Shown here in pieces: positions 7,550-16,170 of a stretch of 37,255 nucleotides of DNA. The notes beneath the pieces were generated by a model, which had not been told where the DNA came from, ran no database searches, and saw only the letters and a list, made by a program, of their open reading frames with translations. The stretch is taken from the NCBI GenBank assembly GCA_045631425.1, contig JAZQUR010000010.1:1-37255 (forward strand), written 5' to 3'. Every line of letters starts with the position of its first letter. Position 1 is the first letter of the stretch. The DNA is from Treponema_I sp045631425. Lineage in GTDB: Bacteria; Spirochaetota; Spirochaetia; Treponematales; Treponemataceae. Position numbers and translations under genes: made by a program.

Positions 7550-7934
7550 TTATTCTTCTGTGTAGTTATAATTAATTGTTGCACTAGTTAATTTTTCATT
7601 TGCACTGGCTATGGTAATTTTACCCCATTCTTCTTCTGTTCCTCGGTAATTTACTGTTATTAAATTATTACATTTTCTGAATGAATAAGGACCAATATAT
7701 GAAAGTTGCTCACAAAATGTTATGGTATTTAAACCAGTACATTCTCTGAACGAATATTCTCCGAGAGTAGTTACACTATCAGGGATTACAATACTAGTTA
7801 AACTTGAACAACAGCAAATGCATAACCATCAATTGTTTTTACACCCCTTCCAATTGTCACGCTTGTTAAGCTACTGCAATTATAGAACGCCTGCCTACCG
7901 ATATAAGTCACGCTGTCAGGGATTGTCACGCTGT
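7550..7934 (-). pseudogene. broken 3' fragment of a BspA-like leucine-rich-repeat gene
   Basis: On the minus strand the stretch 7550-7810 encodes LRR_5 repeats such as IVIPDSVTTLGEYSFREC and ends INYNYTEE plus stop. It parallels the C terminus of the intact gene at 8125 (VNYNYTE). Before that, at about 7813-7826, the frame breaks: GRGVKTIDGYAF continues in another frame. Upstream of about 7934 the similarity stops in a hairpin-rich region, so signal peptide and N-terminal domains are missing. It lies directly downstream of the intact paralogue. It is either a degenerate tail of a tandem copy or a silent sequence reservoir. Confidence 0.8.
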
Positions 7935-8080
7935 GAACTTACCACTGTTCCCCGAACAACAAAAACGCTATGAGGCGGACTTGCCCGGCAGAATGTCCCC
8001 AAACCCGGCATAAGCTCTTCTTCCTACTCAAGTTTAGTTGTAAACTTGCAAATGTCGCTTCGAACCTTGCAAAGGTTCAT
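7935..8080. repeat. hairpin-rich spacer
   Basis: No gene. It holds short perfect hairpins CAAGTTTA/TAAACTTG (about 8028-8047) and GAACC/GGTTC (about 8061-8078), with GC-rich palindromic pieces before them. The texture resembles the gaps near the fab genes, but I cannot align a full three-hairpin repeat. Confidence 0.4.
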
Positions 8081-8083
8081 AAA

Positions 8084-8113
8084 AAAAGTGCGGAGATTTT
8101 CTTCCGCACTTTT
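8084..8113 (-). terminator. terminator of the BspA-like gene
   Basis: Perfect 11-bp stem AAAAGTGCGGA/TCCGCACTTTT. On the minus strand it is followed by a run of seven T, and it sits just after the stop codon at 8125. Confidence 0.85.
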
Positions 8114-8124
8114 AAGTTAAAAAA

Positions 8125-10380
8125 TTACTCTGTATAATTATAATTTACATTGGTTAAAGCATCATTACCATTACCACCTATACTTATCTGACTCCATTGT
8201 TCCTGTGTACCTTTGTAGTTTACAATTGTTAAGCTACTGCATTCTTTGAACGCATTGTTATCGATAGAAATCACACTGACAGGAATTGTCACGTTTGTTA
8301 ACTTTTTGCAATCCCAGAACGCATAGTCAGCGATAGAAGTCACATTCTTACCGATTGTCACGCTTTCTAAGCTACTGCAATGTCTGAACGCATAGCTACC
8401 GATAGTAGTCACACCGTCCGGAATTGTCACGCTTGTTAAGCTACCGCAAAATCCAAACGCAGAGCCACCGATAGTAGTCACACTGTCAGGAATTGTCACG
8501 CTTGCTAAGTTACTGCAACCATTGAACGCAGAGCTACCGATAGTAGTCACACCGTCCGGAATGGTAATCTCTGTTAATTGTGAACAACCACAAAACGCAT
8601 TCTCTCCGATTTTAGTTAATTGGGAGTTATCTGCAAATGTCACACTTTTTAAATTTGTGAATTCATAAAACTTATTGTCACCAATTTCTGTAATACGGTC
8701 ACCAATAGTAATAGACTCTAAGGCACTTGTTATTGGTAGATAAGCAAGAGATGTTAGACCATTTCCAGTTACCAATGTTTTTACTGCATTACAACCAGAG
8801 AATGCAGAGGAATCAATAGTTGTTACACTATCAGGAATAGTTATCTCGGTTAAACTAACGCAACCATTGAATGTATTTGTCGTAATAGAGGTCACACCGT
8901 CTGGAATATTAATACTTTTTAAGTTACTGCAATTTTGGAACGCATATGTACCGATTGATGTCACAGTGTCTGGGAGTATTACACTTGATAAACCACTCAT
9001 ACCCTCGAACGCATAAGTAGTAATTACAGTCATTCCTGTAGTTTGACTTAAATCAAGATTTACATTTTTTATATTCTTATTATCATCAAATACTTTCTTT
9101 ATGCTCACAGCTATAAAATCACTATTCATTTCTCCGGTAACAAGTATATCATGGGGGCCTGTTCCGGATAATGATGCGATAACTTCACATACATCAGACT
9201 GAGTACAAGTAGTACGCCAGCTTGCCGTTACCGTAATATTTCCGGTAGAACCTTTTGTTATTTCTGTTATATGTTCCCCATTTTCATTATACCAACCTAA
9301 GAACGTACTATTATCGTTTTTTGTCGGGTCGGCTAATGTTATAGTTTCTGTTTCTACATTATAGCTTACAGGATTATTAGTGTTATTTTCTCCGCCGTTA
9401 AGTTCATAAGTGATTGTGTAGCGTTCTAACCATTTTGCAGTTACGGAAATATTTTGTGCTGTGTCACTTGGTATTTCTGTTATCCAATTATTGTCATCAT
9501 CATACCAACCACCAAATTCATAACCTTCTCTGATAATGTCATCTGCTGTAGGTAATATTATTTTTGCATTTGCATTACGATCTTCTGTTGCTGTAAAACC
9601 GTCAGCCCATTTTCCGCCGCTGAGATTATATGTAATTGTATATTGTGTATTAATATTACTTAATGTTATTTGTGTTGATGTCGTTGTTCCTGAGGCAACT
9701 TTTATTACATAAGGAAATGTATTAAGAAGCTTTTCATCTTGGTTATTCGGAATATTATAAACTTTAAATTTGATTATGTATTGTCCTACAGGAACTCCAG
9801 ATGGTGAATAAGTAGCTGTTGGTGTTTGTGTTTCGTCATCACTAATTGTTATTTCAAGTTCACTGTCCCCAAAATCTGCAAGAGGCTCGTTGGTTGATAT
9901 ATCGTACAATCCGGCTGTTATTTTATTTATTCCACTGGCAACATCCCAAGTTAATGTTATAGATATATCACCATTACCAGTAGTTACAGGCTTCATATCA
10001 AAAACTAAAGAATTGTTTCCAGCAATTATTTTTTGACTTGTAGTTGCAGTTAAAATGTCTATATTATTGGCATTACTAAATGTCATTGTAAAATCATAAT
10101 TTCCTACATCAAGCAAAATATCATCAGTGTTTTGAATTTGATTGATGACATTATCACCTGACCAACTTTTTATTTCTTTGTTATTAGCTGTCAACACAGC
10201 ATTTTTTATGTCACGTTCCTGAAATGTTGGCTTTATGGTTCGTGACTTATTTTCAACTTTCATCACAAGTTGACCTTGTGGTTTTATTTGGTCAATATTA
10301 TTTGTATTTTCAAATATTTGAGTACAGGCTGTGATAAACAATGCAACTATTACAATAAAAAGTTTAAATAAATTTTTCAT
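8125..10380 (-). CDS. BspA-like leucine-rich-repeat surface lipoprotein with InlB repeats
   Basis: A 751-residue predicted surface lipoprotein. The signal peptide ends in the lipobox VALFITAC. Then come about 200 residues of beta-rich domain. Two Listeria-Bacteroides (InlB B) repeats follow, each running from YTITY..L.GG to a tryptophan (VTAKW, VTASW). About 320 residues of LRR_5 repeats come next, with units like SVTIPDSVTTIGGSAF. The end is VNYNYTE. BspA proteins are known to bind host matrix or other bacteria; that role is inferred here. The frame opens at 10389, but ATG 10380 is better spaced from GGAG (10 bases). It sits 13 bp after the interrupted InlB-repeat lipoprotein gene, so the two are probably co-transcribed. 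A strong terminator follows. Confidence 0.88.
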   Translation of the reverse strand: MKNLFKLFIVIVALFITACTQIFENTNNIDQIKPQGQLVMKVENKSRTIKPTFQERDIKNAVLTANNKEIKSWSGDNVINQIQNTDDILLDVGNYDFTMTFSNANNIDILTATTSQKIIAGNNSLVFDMKPVTTGNGDISITLTWDVASGINKITAGLYDISTNEPLADFGDSELEITISDDETQTPTATYSPSGVPVGQYIIKFKVYNIPNNQDEKLLNTFPYVIKVASGTTTSTQITLSNINTQYTITYNLSGGKWADGFTATEDRNANAKIILPTADDIIREGYEFGGWYDDDNNWITEIPSDTAQNISVTAKWLERYTITYELNGGENNTNNPVSYNVETETITLADPTKNDNSTFLGWYNENGEHITEITKGSTGNITVTASWRTTCTQSDVCEVIASLSGTGPHDILVTGEMNSDFIAVSIKKVFDDNKNIKNVNLDLSQTTGMTVITTYAFEGMSGLSSVILPDTVTSIGTYAFQNCSNLKSINIPDGVTSITTNTFNGCVSLTEITIPDSVTTIDSSAFSGCNAVKTLVTGNGLTSLAYLPITSALESITIGDRITEIGDNKFYEFTNLKSVTFADNSQLTKIGENAFCGCSQLTEITIPDGVTTIGSSAFNGCSNLASVTIPDSVTTIGGSAFGFCGSLTSVTIPDGVTTIGSYAFRHCSSLESVTIGKNVTSIADYAFWDCKKLTNVTIPVSVISIDNNAFKECSSLTIVNYKGTQEQWSQISIGGNGNDALTNVNYNYTE

Positions 10381-10393
10381 TTTGCACATTCTC

Positions 10394-11570
10394 CTATTTC
10401 TTTAATTCTAAATCAGCAGTTGCAGAGTAATAGTTTCCGTCACTATCTGTTACTATTATCATTACTTTATAATTTGCAGCTTCCATTGAAGATGTATCTA
10501 CAATAAAAGTTGACTCAGTTGCATTGGCTTGAATCTCTCCATCTATATACCAAGCATAACTTGCAAATCCGCCTTTTGCGGTAAAAGTCACTTTCTCACC
10601 GTTCATTTCTTGCTGTAGATTAATTTCCGGATCATTCGATTCTGGCAATGTTATTGTAATTCCAGATTTATTTGCTATCCATTTTGCATAGAGTGTAACT
10701 GCTCCGGTAGAACCTTTTGTTATTTCAGTTACTTTTTTATCAGTAGAAAAATTACTATCTGTATACCATCCGTCAAATGTGTAACCTGTTTTTGTTGGAC
10801 TAGCTAATGATATGGTTTCTGTTTCTATGTTGTAGCTTGTAGGATTATCTACAGCCTCTCCTCCATTAAACTCATACATAATTGTATAATCAACAATATT
10901 CCATTTTGCATACAATGTAATATCACTTGTTATTGGAGTTGAAAAATCAAATTTTGCTTGTAAAGTTTTACCATCATCAGAAGATGTATACCAACCATCA
11001 AAAGTATATCCTGATTTTGTTGGTTCAGTTGGTGTTGTGGCTGTTTTATTTTTATCAACTTTTTGAATATTAACAGAGGAACCGCCAAGAGAGTTAAATT
11101 GGACTTTCTGTATTTTTATCAAAACTATACTTACTTTGGTGTCAGTTTTTTTTATGTTGATTACTTCAGTTTTTCCATAATACAAAGGATCTTGAGATTC
11201 TTCTTTTGTTTCAGTATTTATTGTAAAAAGTTTTGCTTCAAAAATTACACTACTATCTATTGGAACTTCCAAAGTTGTTTGAACGATTCCACTTGTTTCA
11301 ACCTTGACGCTTGACTGGGCAAATATTGGTAGATTTTCTATATTTTCAGAATGAGAGTCCCACCCCCCCCCCATTATATGCAATAACATTCAATACATAT
11401 TCATTTTCTAGATTTCTATAAACTTTTGTAATGGAAGATAAATCTAGCTTAAGATTTATAGATGTTTTTAGAGTTTCTCGCACTGAAAAAATATTAGTAC
11501 AACCTTGTATACAAAATAAAAAACACAATGAGAACAAAAAAAATAGGAAAAAATTATTCTTTGATTTCAT
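10394..11570 (-). pseudogene. InlB-repeat lipoprotein interrupted at a G10 tract (probable phase-off state)
   Basis: ATG 11570 follows GAGGTAAGTT. It starts a lipoprotein whose signal ends CIQGC (Cys near residue 24). The frame reaches ten G (11363-11372 as C on the plus strand) and stops 15 bases later. The rest of the protein lies in another frame. It comprises two InlB/Flg_new-type repeats (TFDGWYTSSDDGKTL and TFDGWYTDSNFSTD, ending YAKW) and a C-terminal Ig/PKD-like domain (SYAWYIDGEIQ to LELKK). With nine G the two parts join into one protein of about 391 residues reading YNGGGWDSHSEN. Both halves look conserved, which fits slipped-strand phase variation better than decay. A sequencing error in the homopolymer is possible. 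Confidence 0.75.
11363..11372 (-). promoter_or_regulatory. G10 homopolymer, candidate phase-variation switch
   Basis: Ten consecutive G on the coding strand, inside the codons for the start of the mature lipoprotein. Nine or twelve G restore the frame; ten puts a stop 15 bases on. No comparable tract was noticed elsewhere in the window. Confidence 0.7.
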
Positions 11571-11762
11571 AACTTACCTCTCCATCTTCCTAACAAACTC
11601 AAATATCTTCCAAGAATATTATATATCATAATTATTATAAAATCTTGTACAATCTGAAAATACTTCATTTATTTTTTCATAAAAGTGATTTTTTTTTCAA
11701 TCTTCGTTTTTTAGGACATTTGCATAGCAGTTTTCCCGTGTACTCATAAATTGATAACAAAA

Positions 11763-11797
11763 AAAGGCTGCCTAGCAACCTAGACAACCTTTCGCAA
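11763..11797 (-). terminator. terminator of the cysK-rlmB unit
   Basis: Arms AAAGGCTGCCTAG (11763-11775) and CTAGACAACCTTT (11780-11792) pair fully as minus-strand RNA with two G-U pairs. A run of T follows on that strand. It lies about 50 bases after the rlmB stop. Confidence 0.75.
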
Positions 11798-11847
11798 AAA
11801 AAATCCCAATTTCCCAAAATCTGAATTCTGAATTCCGAATTCTGAAT

Positions 11848-12606
11848 TTACTTAGAAAACTCGTACAAAATGATGGCCGCAGCTTGAGCCACGTTTAAGC
11901 TTTCCATATTTTGCATTTTTGTAGGAATAGTCACCAAATAATGACAATTTTCTCGCACTTCATCAGAAATCCCGTGTTCTTCGTTTCCCATCACAATGAT
12001 TGCAGCTTTATTTTCTTTTTTGCAAAGCCCAGCCATTTCAGAAATTGGCATTTTTCCCCGAACATCAGTTCCAAAACACAACATTTTATCCTTCACATCG
12101 CTTAGCAAATGGCTGATAGAAGAAACCGAATACATATTCACTTTTTCCATGCCACCCTGTGCCACACGATAAGAACTTGTGGTAATACTAGATTGAGCTT
12201 CGTCCACAGGAATAATAATATTTTTCATGCCAAAAAATGCAGCTGACCGAATAATTGCACCAAGATTATTTGCATTTCCAACTCTATCCATTAAAAGAGC
12301 GCTTTCACCGTTTTCAATCCACTTATTTACAATAGTATTTGTCAACGGAGTGATTTCTGGCTGTGGAATCATTGCCACAACACCTTGATGGTGAACACTT
12401 CCACAAAGTTTTTCTAGCTCTTTTCCATCTTGCACAAGATTGTATGGCACTTTTTTTGCAGCAAGTTTTTTGCAAAGTCCACCAAAAAGCGGTGCTCTAT
12501 CAGCTGTAAAATAAAGCCGCTGAATCATTTCAAAATTATTTTTTTCCAAAGCTTTTACCGCTTCAAATCCACAAACTGCAAGCTCTTTATTTTTCTTATT
12601 TTTCAT
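11848..12606 (-). CDS. rlmB: SpoU-family RNA 2'-O-ribose methyltransferase (RlmB/TrmH type)
   Basis: Predicted SAM-dependent ribose methylation of rRNA or tRNA by a trefoil-knot (SPOUT) enzyme of 252 residues. The N-terminal 80 residues match the SpoU substrate-binding domain (LAVCGFEAVKALE, VHHQGVVA). The catalytic domain has motif 1 ANNLGAIIRSAAFFG, motif 2 VMGNEEHGIS and motif 3 MESLNVAQAAAI. Its ATG overlaps the cysK stop as TAATG, with AGGAG inside the cysK end, so it is translationally coupled to cysK. Members differ in target; RlmB (23S G2251) is a reasonable guess, but other SpoU targets are possible. Confidence 0.85.
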   Translation of the reverse strand: MKNKKNKELAVCGFEAVKALEKNNFEMIQRLYFTADRAPLFGGLCKKLAAKKVPYNLVQDGKELEKLCGSVHHQGVVAMIPQPEITPLTNTIVNKWIENGESALLMDRVGNANNLGAIIRSAAFFGMKNIIIPVDEAQSSITTSSYRVAQGGMEKVNMYSVSSISHLLSDVKDKMLCFGTDVRGKMPISEMAGLCKKENKAAIIVMGNEEHGISDEVRENCHYLVTIPTKMQNMESLNVAQAAAIILYEFSK

Positions 12607-13529
12607 TAATTAAACACTCCTGTCGAAATATATCGCTCTCCATTATCTGCAAGAAACGAGATAATCAATTTCCCTTCATTTTCTGAACGCAATGCAAGTT
12701 TTTTCCCAGCTGCCACAGCCGCACCAGAAGAAATACCAACAAAAATCCCTTCTTCAGAAAGTTCTTTTGTTTGGGCATAAGCTTCTTCATCAGAAATTGT
12801 AATCACTTCATCAATTACAGATTTATCCAAAATCTCTGGAATAAAGTTTGCACCAATTCCCTGAATTTTATGAGAACCAGCCACACCTCCACTTATCAAC
12901 GGTGATTTTGCAGGTTCAACTGCCACAATTTTTATATTAGGATTTTTTTCCTTTAAGTATTTTCCAACGCCAGAAATAGTTCCTGCAGAACCAACTCCAG
13001 CAACAAAAATATCAACTTTTCCATCTGTATCATTCCAAATTTCTGGACCAGTTGTGTCGTAGTGTGCCTTAGGATTTACAGGATTTGAAAACTGTCCCGG
13101 AATATAACTATTTGGAATAGAAGCAGCCAATTCATTTGCTTTGTCGATGGCACCCTGCATTCCAAGTTTTCCATCAGTTAAAACAATTTCTGCTCCGTAA
13201 GCCTTTAACAAATCTTGGCGTTCTTTGCTCATTGTTTCAGGCATTGTCAAAATCGCCCTCATGCCAAAACTTGCGCACACAAAAGCCAACCCGATTCCAG
13301 TATTTCCACTAGTTGGCTCAATAATTACAGATTCACTATTTATCACCCCTTTTTCCATAGCATCAAGAATCATTGCTTTTGCGATTCTGTCTTTTGCACT
13401 TCCAGCAGGATTAAAATATTCAAGTTTTGCACAAAGACGTGCTTTCAAATCATACTTTTTTTCTAAACGATTTAATTGGACAATCGGTGTATTTCCCACC
13501 AAGTCTACAATAGATTTTGCAATTTTCAT
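12606..13529 (-). CDS. cysK: cysteine synthase A (O-acetylserine sulfhydrylase)
   Basis: Predicted PLP enzyme making cysteine from O-acetylserine and sulfide. The 307-residue length is standard. Motifs are VGNTPIVQLNRL, the PLP lysine in FNPAGSAKDR (about residue 44), the substrate-binding loop EPTSGNTGIGLAF, the glycine-rich cofactor loop GVGSAGTISGVG, and GISSGAA near the end. NPAGSAKDR differs mildly from the common NPxxSVKDR. It overlaps rlmB by one base. A TTGACA/TAAATT promoter ends six bases before its ATG, with no ribosome-binding site in between, so a leaderless mRNA is expected. Cystathionine beta-synthase-like enzymes are the closest alternative. Confidence 0.92.
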   Translation of the reverse strand: MKIAKSIVDLVGNTPIVQLNRLEKKYDLKARLCAKLEYFNPAGSAKDRIAKAMILDAMEKGVINSESVIIEPTSGNTGIGLAFVCASFGMRAILTMPETMSKERQDLLKAYGAEIVLTDGKLGMQGAIDKANELAASIPNSYIPGQFSNPVNPKAHYDTTGPEIWNDTDGKVDIFVAGVGSAGTISGVGKYLKEKNPNIKIVAVEPAKSPLISGGVAGSHKIQGIGANFIPEILDKSVIDEVITISDEEAYAQTKELSEEGIFVGISSGAAVAAGKKLALRSENEGKLIISFLADNGERYISTGVFN

Positions 13530-13535
13530 GATTAG

Positions 13536-13564
13536 AATTTAACTAATAGATTTTAATCTGTCAA
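13536..13564 (-). promoter_or_regulatory. cysK promoter, leaderless type
   Basis: -35 TTGACA (13559-13564), 17-base spacer, -10 TAAATT (13536-13541), then six bases to ATG 13529. Transcription should begin at or next to the start codon. It overlaps the divergent promoter of the gene at 13582. Confidence 0.6.
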
Positions 13565-13575
13565 CGTGGTATTAT
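13547..13575 (+). promoter_or_regulatory. promoter of the 134-residue protein, leaderless type
   Basis: The -10 TATTAT (13570-13575) ends six bases before ATG 13582, and no ribosome-binding site is visible. The -35 position (TAGATT) is weak. Confidence 0.45.
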
Positions 13576-13581
13576 AAAGAC

Positions 13582-13986
13582 ATGGACAACAATTCAAAAT
13601 TTTATGCTGATATTCAGCGCATTCTAAAATACGACCGCGCAAACAATAACGGAAACTTCAATCCAGAAAGAGCTTGCCGAGAAATCGCAAAAAGATTTTC
13701 CACATCTTACAAAAATTTTGGAAGCCTACCAGAAGGCATTTCTCAATATTGGCTTGAAAACAAAGTTCTTTCATCAAGTGATATTAGCAAAGAACCAACA
13801 GAAGACACTATCAACTGGATTTTAGACGCCGACGATTTTCTTTCCGCCGAAAAAGACAAAACCTACTGCTTTTCAAAAACAGACTGGGAAGAAATCCGCG
13901 AACTTGTGAATGCCGAAGCCTGTGATCTTGATATTGATCTTCTATCAGATTTAATGTCAATTATCGTTGAAAACGGCGCTTTATAA
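13582..13986 (+). CDS. conserved-looking hypothetical protein
   Basis: A 134-residue soluble, acidic protein that I do not recognise. It has no signal peptide or membrane segment. The first half is basic and helical (RILKYDRANNNGNF, ACREIAKRF); the second is rich in Asp/Glu/Trp and ends LMSIIVENGAL. ATG 13582 lies six bases after a -10-like TATTAT with no ribosome-binding site. It is divergent from cysK, and the radical SAM gene follows 41 bp later with its own ribosome-binding site. The two may be co-transcribed. No function is offered. Confidence 0.75.
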   Translation: MDNNSKFYADIQRILKYDRANNNGNFNPERACREIAKRFSTSYKNFGSLPEGISQYWLENKVLSSSDISKEPTEDTINWILDADDFLSAEKDKTYCFSKTDWEEIRELVNAEACDLDIDLLSDLMSIIVENGAL

Positions 13987-14027
13987 TTTACACAAATTTT
14001 TTCAAACAGCGAACAATAAGGTGATAT

Positions 14028-15047
14028 ATGGAAAGCTATAAATCTTGTACTCTTTGCCCAAGAAATTGCAAAATCGACAGAACTCAAGGAAAAATCGGAT
14101 TTTGCAAAGAAACAGACCAACTTCGCGTAGCAGTGGCTTGTCTACACTTTGGGGAAGAACCACCTATCACCGTAAACAATGGCTCAGGAACAGTTTTCGT
14201 TACAGGTTGTAACCTTCGCTGTGCATTTTGCCAAAACTACCAAATATCCCAATGCGGCATGGGAAAAACCCTCACTATTGATGAAACAGTAGATATTTTC
14301 TTTAAGCTAAAAGCAGAAGGTGCAGAAAATATCAACATCGTTACAGGAAGCCACGCAATCCCATTTTTAGCAGAAGCCATAAAAAAAGCAAAAGAGTCTG
14401 GACTTGATTTACCAATTTGCTGGAACTGTTCTGCCTACGAGTCAGTAGAAGCCTTGGAAATGTTAAAAGACTTAGTTGATATTTGGCTACCAGACTTAAA
14501 AACACTAAACCCTCTTATTTCAGAAGCTGTTTTCAAAGCTGCTGACTATCCATCCGTAGCAAAGAAAGCCATTCGCTGGATGTTAAAAAATACAAAATCA
14601 AACTTTATCACCGTACAAGATAAAAAAGATCCAAGCCTCACAAAAGAGAAAATGCTTTCCGGCGTCATAATCAGACACTTGGTTATGCCAGGCCGACTTG
14701 ATGATACTGTGCTAACTCTAGACTGGCTTGAAAAAATGACCACTATAAATCCAGAAAACACACCTTGTATCAGTTTGATGATGCAATACACACCCGTTTC
14801 CGTAGATAAATCCCTTTTTTCCGAAAAGGAACTTCAAGACCGAGAAAAAGCCCTAGCCGCCTTCAATAATCGCCTTATCAATAAGGAAGAATTCAAAAAA
14901 ACCCAGGATATGATTCAAGAACACAATTTTGAATATCTTTTTTATCAAGAATTAGAAGAAGACACAGAGTGGCTTCCAGATTTCAACCGCCCACAACCAT
15001 TTTCTAACGAATTAGCAAAAGTAATCTGGCACCACAATTCTAATTAA
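14028..15047 (+). CDS. radical SAM protein, PflA-like (COG1313 type)
   Basis: A 339-residue radical SAM enzyme resembling the PflX/COG1313 group of PflA homologues, whose substrates are mostly unknown. The [4Fe-4S] motif CNLRCAFC is at about residues 62-69 after FVTG. An N-terminal extra cysteine cluster (CTLCPRNCKI, then GFC) may bind a second cluster or metal. IWLPDLKT and HLVMPG follow in the positions expected for the half-barrel. The start ATG 14028 follows AAGGTGATAT. The only neighbour is the unknown 134-residue protein, so no substrate can be inferred. It is unlikely to be a true pyruvate formate-lyase activase given the N-terminal cysteines. Confidence 0.82.
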   Translation: MESYKSCTLCPRNCKIDRTQGKIGFCKETDQLRVAVACLHFGEEPPITVNNGSGTVFVTGCNLRCAFCQNYQISQCGMGKTLTIDETVDIFFKLKAEGAENINIVTGSHAIPFLAEAIKKAKESGLDLPICWNCSAYESVEALEMLKDLVDIWLPDLKTLNPLISEAVFKAADYPSVAKKAIRWMLKNTKSNFITVQDKKDPSLTKEKMLSGVIIRHLVMPGRLDDTVLTLDWLEKMTTINPENTPCISLMMQYTPVSVDKSLFSEKELQDREKALAAFNNRLINKEEFKKTQDMIQEHNFEYLFYQELEEDTEWLPDFNRPQPFSNELAKVIWHHNSN

Positions 15048-15120
15048 GAATGTAGAATTCAGAATTTTACTATTCCACAATTCTTAATTCCTAATTCATA
15101 ATTCATAATTAAAATCCCTC

Positions 15121-15149
15121 TTGACATATTTTACTTTTTTGCCGATATT
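15121..15149 (+). promoter_or_regulatory. pgsA promoter, leaderless type
   Basis: -35 TTGACA (15121-15126), 17-base spacer, -10 GATATT (15144-15149), then seven bases to ATG 15157 without a ribosome-binding site. An A+T-rich low-complexity stretch (about 15050-15112) precedes it. Confidence 0.5.
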
Positions 15150-15156
15150 TAAACCT

Positions 15157-15741
15157 ATGAAAACAGCAGACAAATTCACAATGGTGAGAATTCTTTTTGC
15201 ACCAATTTTTTACTTCTTGTACATGATTCCTGTTTGGACAGGCAAAGGAAATCTTTTAACAGCGTGTATAATGCTGCCACTTCTTGGCTTTGCAGAATTC
15301 ACAGACTTTTTAGATGGCTTTTACGCTAGAAAAGAAAAAGCTGTAACAGATTTTGGAAAACTTTTTGATCCATTTGCAGACGTAATTCTTCATTTAACTG
15401 CTATGTTCTGTTACGTTCAAAGTGGATATATGCCAATGGCTTTTCTACTATTAATTTTCATCCGCGAATACAGCATGCTTTTCATCAGATTGATGGCTGT
15501 ACAAAAAGGTGTTGCAATCGGTGCTAGAAAAGGTGGCAAATTCAAAACTGTTTTATACGTTGGCGCAAGTGTTTTCACACTAGCCATCGAAAGCTTAATT
15601 CGCTTAGGTGTTTCACTTGGTAACGCACTTCCAACTCTAAAAATTATCGCTTTAGTACTTTTTGGCCTTGGATTAGTTGCCTCATACACATCTTTCGCAG
15701 ATTACCTTATTAACTACAAAAAGATTGTATCAAAAAAATAG
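15157..15741 (+). CDS. pgsA: CDP-alcohol phosphatidyltransferase (PgsA-like)
   Basis: Predicted integral membrane enzyme of phospholipid synthesis, joining CDP-diacylglycerol to an alcohol such as glycerol-3-phosphate. The 194 residues hold several membrane helices. The family motif D-G-x2-A-R-x8-G-x3-D-x3-D is seen in LDGFYARKEKAVTDF and GKLFDPFAD (about residues 52-75). The frame opens at a TTG at 15121, but that TTG is part of the -35 box TTGACA, so I use ATG 15157. A strong terminator follows. Phosphatidylserine or phosphatidylinositol-type substrates cannot be excluded from the motif alone. Confidence 0.85.
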   Translation: MKTADKFTMVRILFAPIFYFLYMIPVWTGKGNLLTACIMLPLLGFAEFTDFLDGFYARKEKAVTDFGKLFDPFADVILHLTAMFCYVQSGYMPMAFLLLIFIREYSMLFIRLMAVQKGVAIGARKGGKFKTVLYVGASVFTLAIESLIRLGVSLGNALPTLKIIALVLFGLGLVASYTSFADYLINYKKIVSKK

Positions 15742-15825
15742 AACTGCTTCTGGTTTCTTTTAGCGAGCTTTCATCAGCCTATCCTAAAAAAGACCAAATT
15801 CAGTTTCCTATCACTTATAGACAAA

Positions 15826-15870
15826 AAGGGCGTGGGATCTCATCACTGACATCCCACGCCCTTTTTTTTT
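15826..15870. terminator. bidirectional terminator
   Basis: Perfect 13-bp stem AAGGGCGTGGGAT/ATCCCACGCCCTT followed by T10 on the plus strand, and by a run of T on the minus strand. It serves pgsA on the plus strand and the small membrane protein gene on the minus strand. Confidence 0.9.
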
Positions 15871-15885
15871 GCTTATACGCTAACC

Positions 15886-16107
15886 TTAGAATAGTCTAAA
15901 GATTTTTCCTTTAAACACAATAAAAATTAGGTCCAAAACATAAATAATATTCCAACCTAAGAAAAGTCTTAAAATTCCAGCTAAAACTTTCTTTTCTTTG
16001 AATCTTGTAACAAACCCAAAAATCCATGATGTAACAGGAATAATAGCAAAAATAATACTAATTAAACGTCCCATTCCAAAATAATCTTTACCTTTTTTCT
16101 TTGCCAT
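15886..16107 (-). CDS. small membrane protein
   Basis: A 73-residue protein with a basic start (MAKKKGKDYFG) and two predicted membrane helices, about 13-34 and 43-66, joined by a short basic loop (RFKEKK). ATG 16107 follows GGAGGAG, an excellent ribosome-binding site, so it is likely translated. No family recognised. It lies 63 bp after the nuclease gene on the same strand and could be co-transcribed with it, but no functional link is visible. Confidence 0.7.
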   Translation of the reverse strand: MAKKKGKDYFGMGRLISIIFAIIPVTSWIFGFVTRFKEKKVLAGILRLFLGWNIIYVLDLIFIVFKGKIFRLF

Positions 16108-16170
16108 AATTTTTCTCCTCCATAATTACGCAAAATTTTGTAAAAACTGTTCTAGACAGCAAAATATTTT

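Noticed and set aside
8300..8900. Regularly spaced near-repeats that could suggest a CRISPR-like array.
   Set aside because: They keep one reading frame and encode LRR_5 protein repeats of the BspA-like gene, with period set by codons.
15050..15112. A/T-rich stretch with repeated TTCATAATT-like words; a similar GAATTC-rich stretch at 11819-11848.
   Set aside because: Low-complexity intergenic sequence; no consistent unit, spacing or structure that I can support as a feature.
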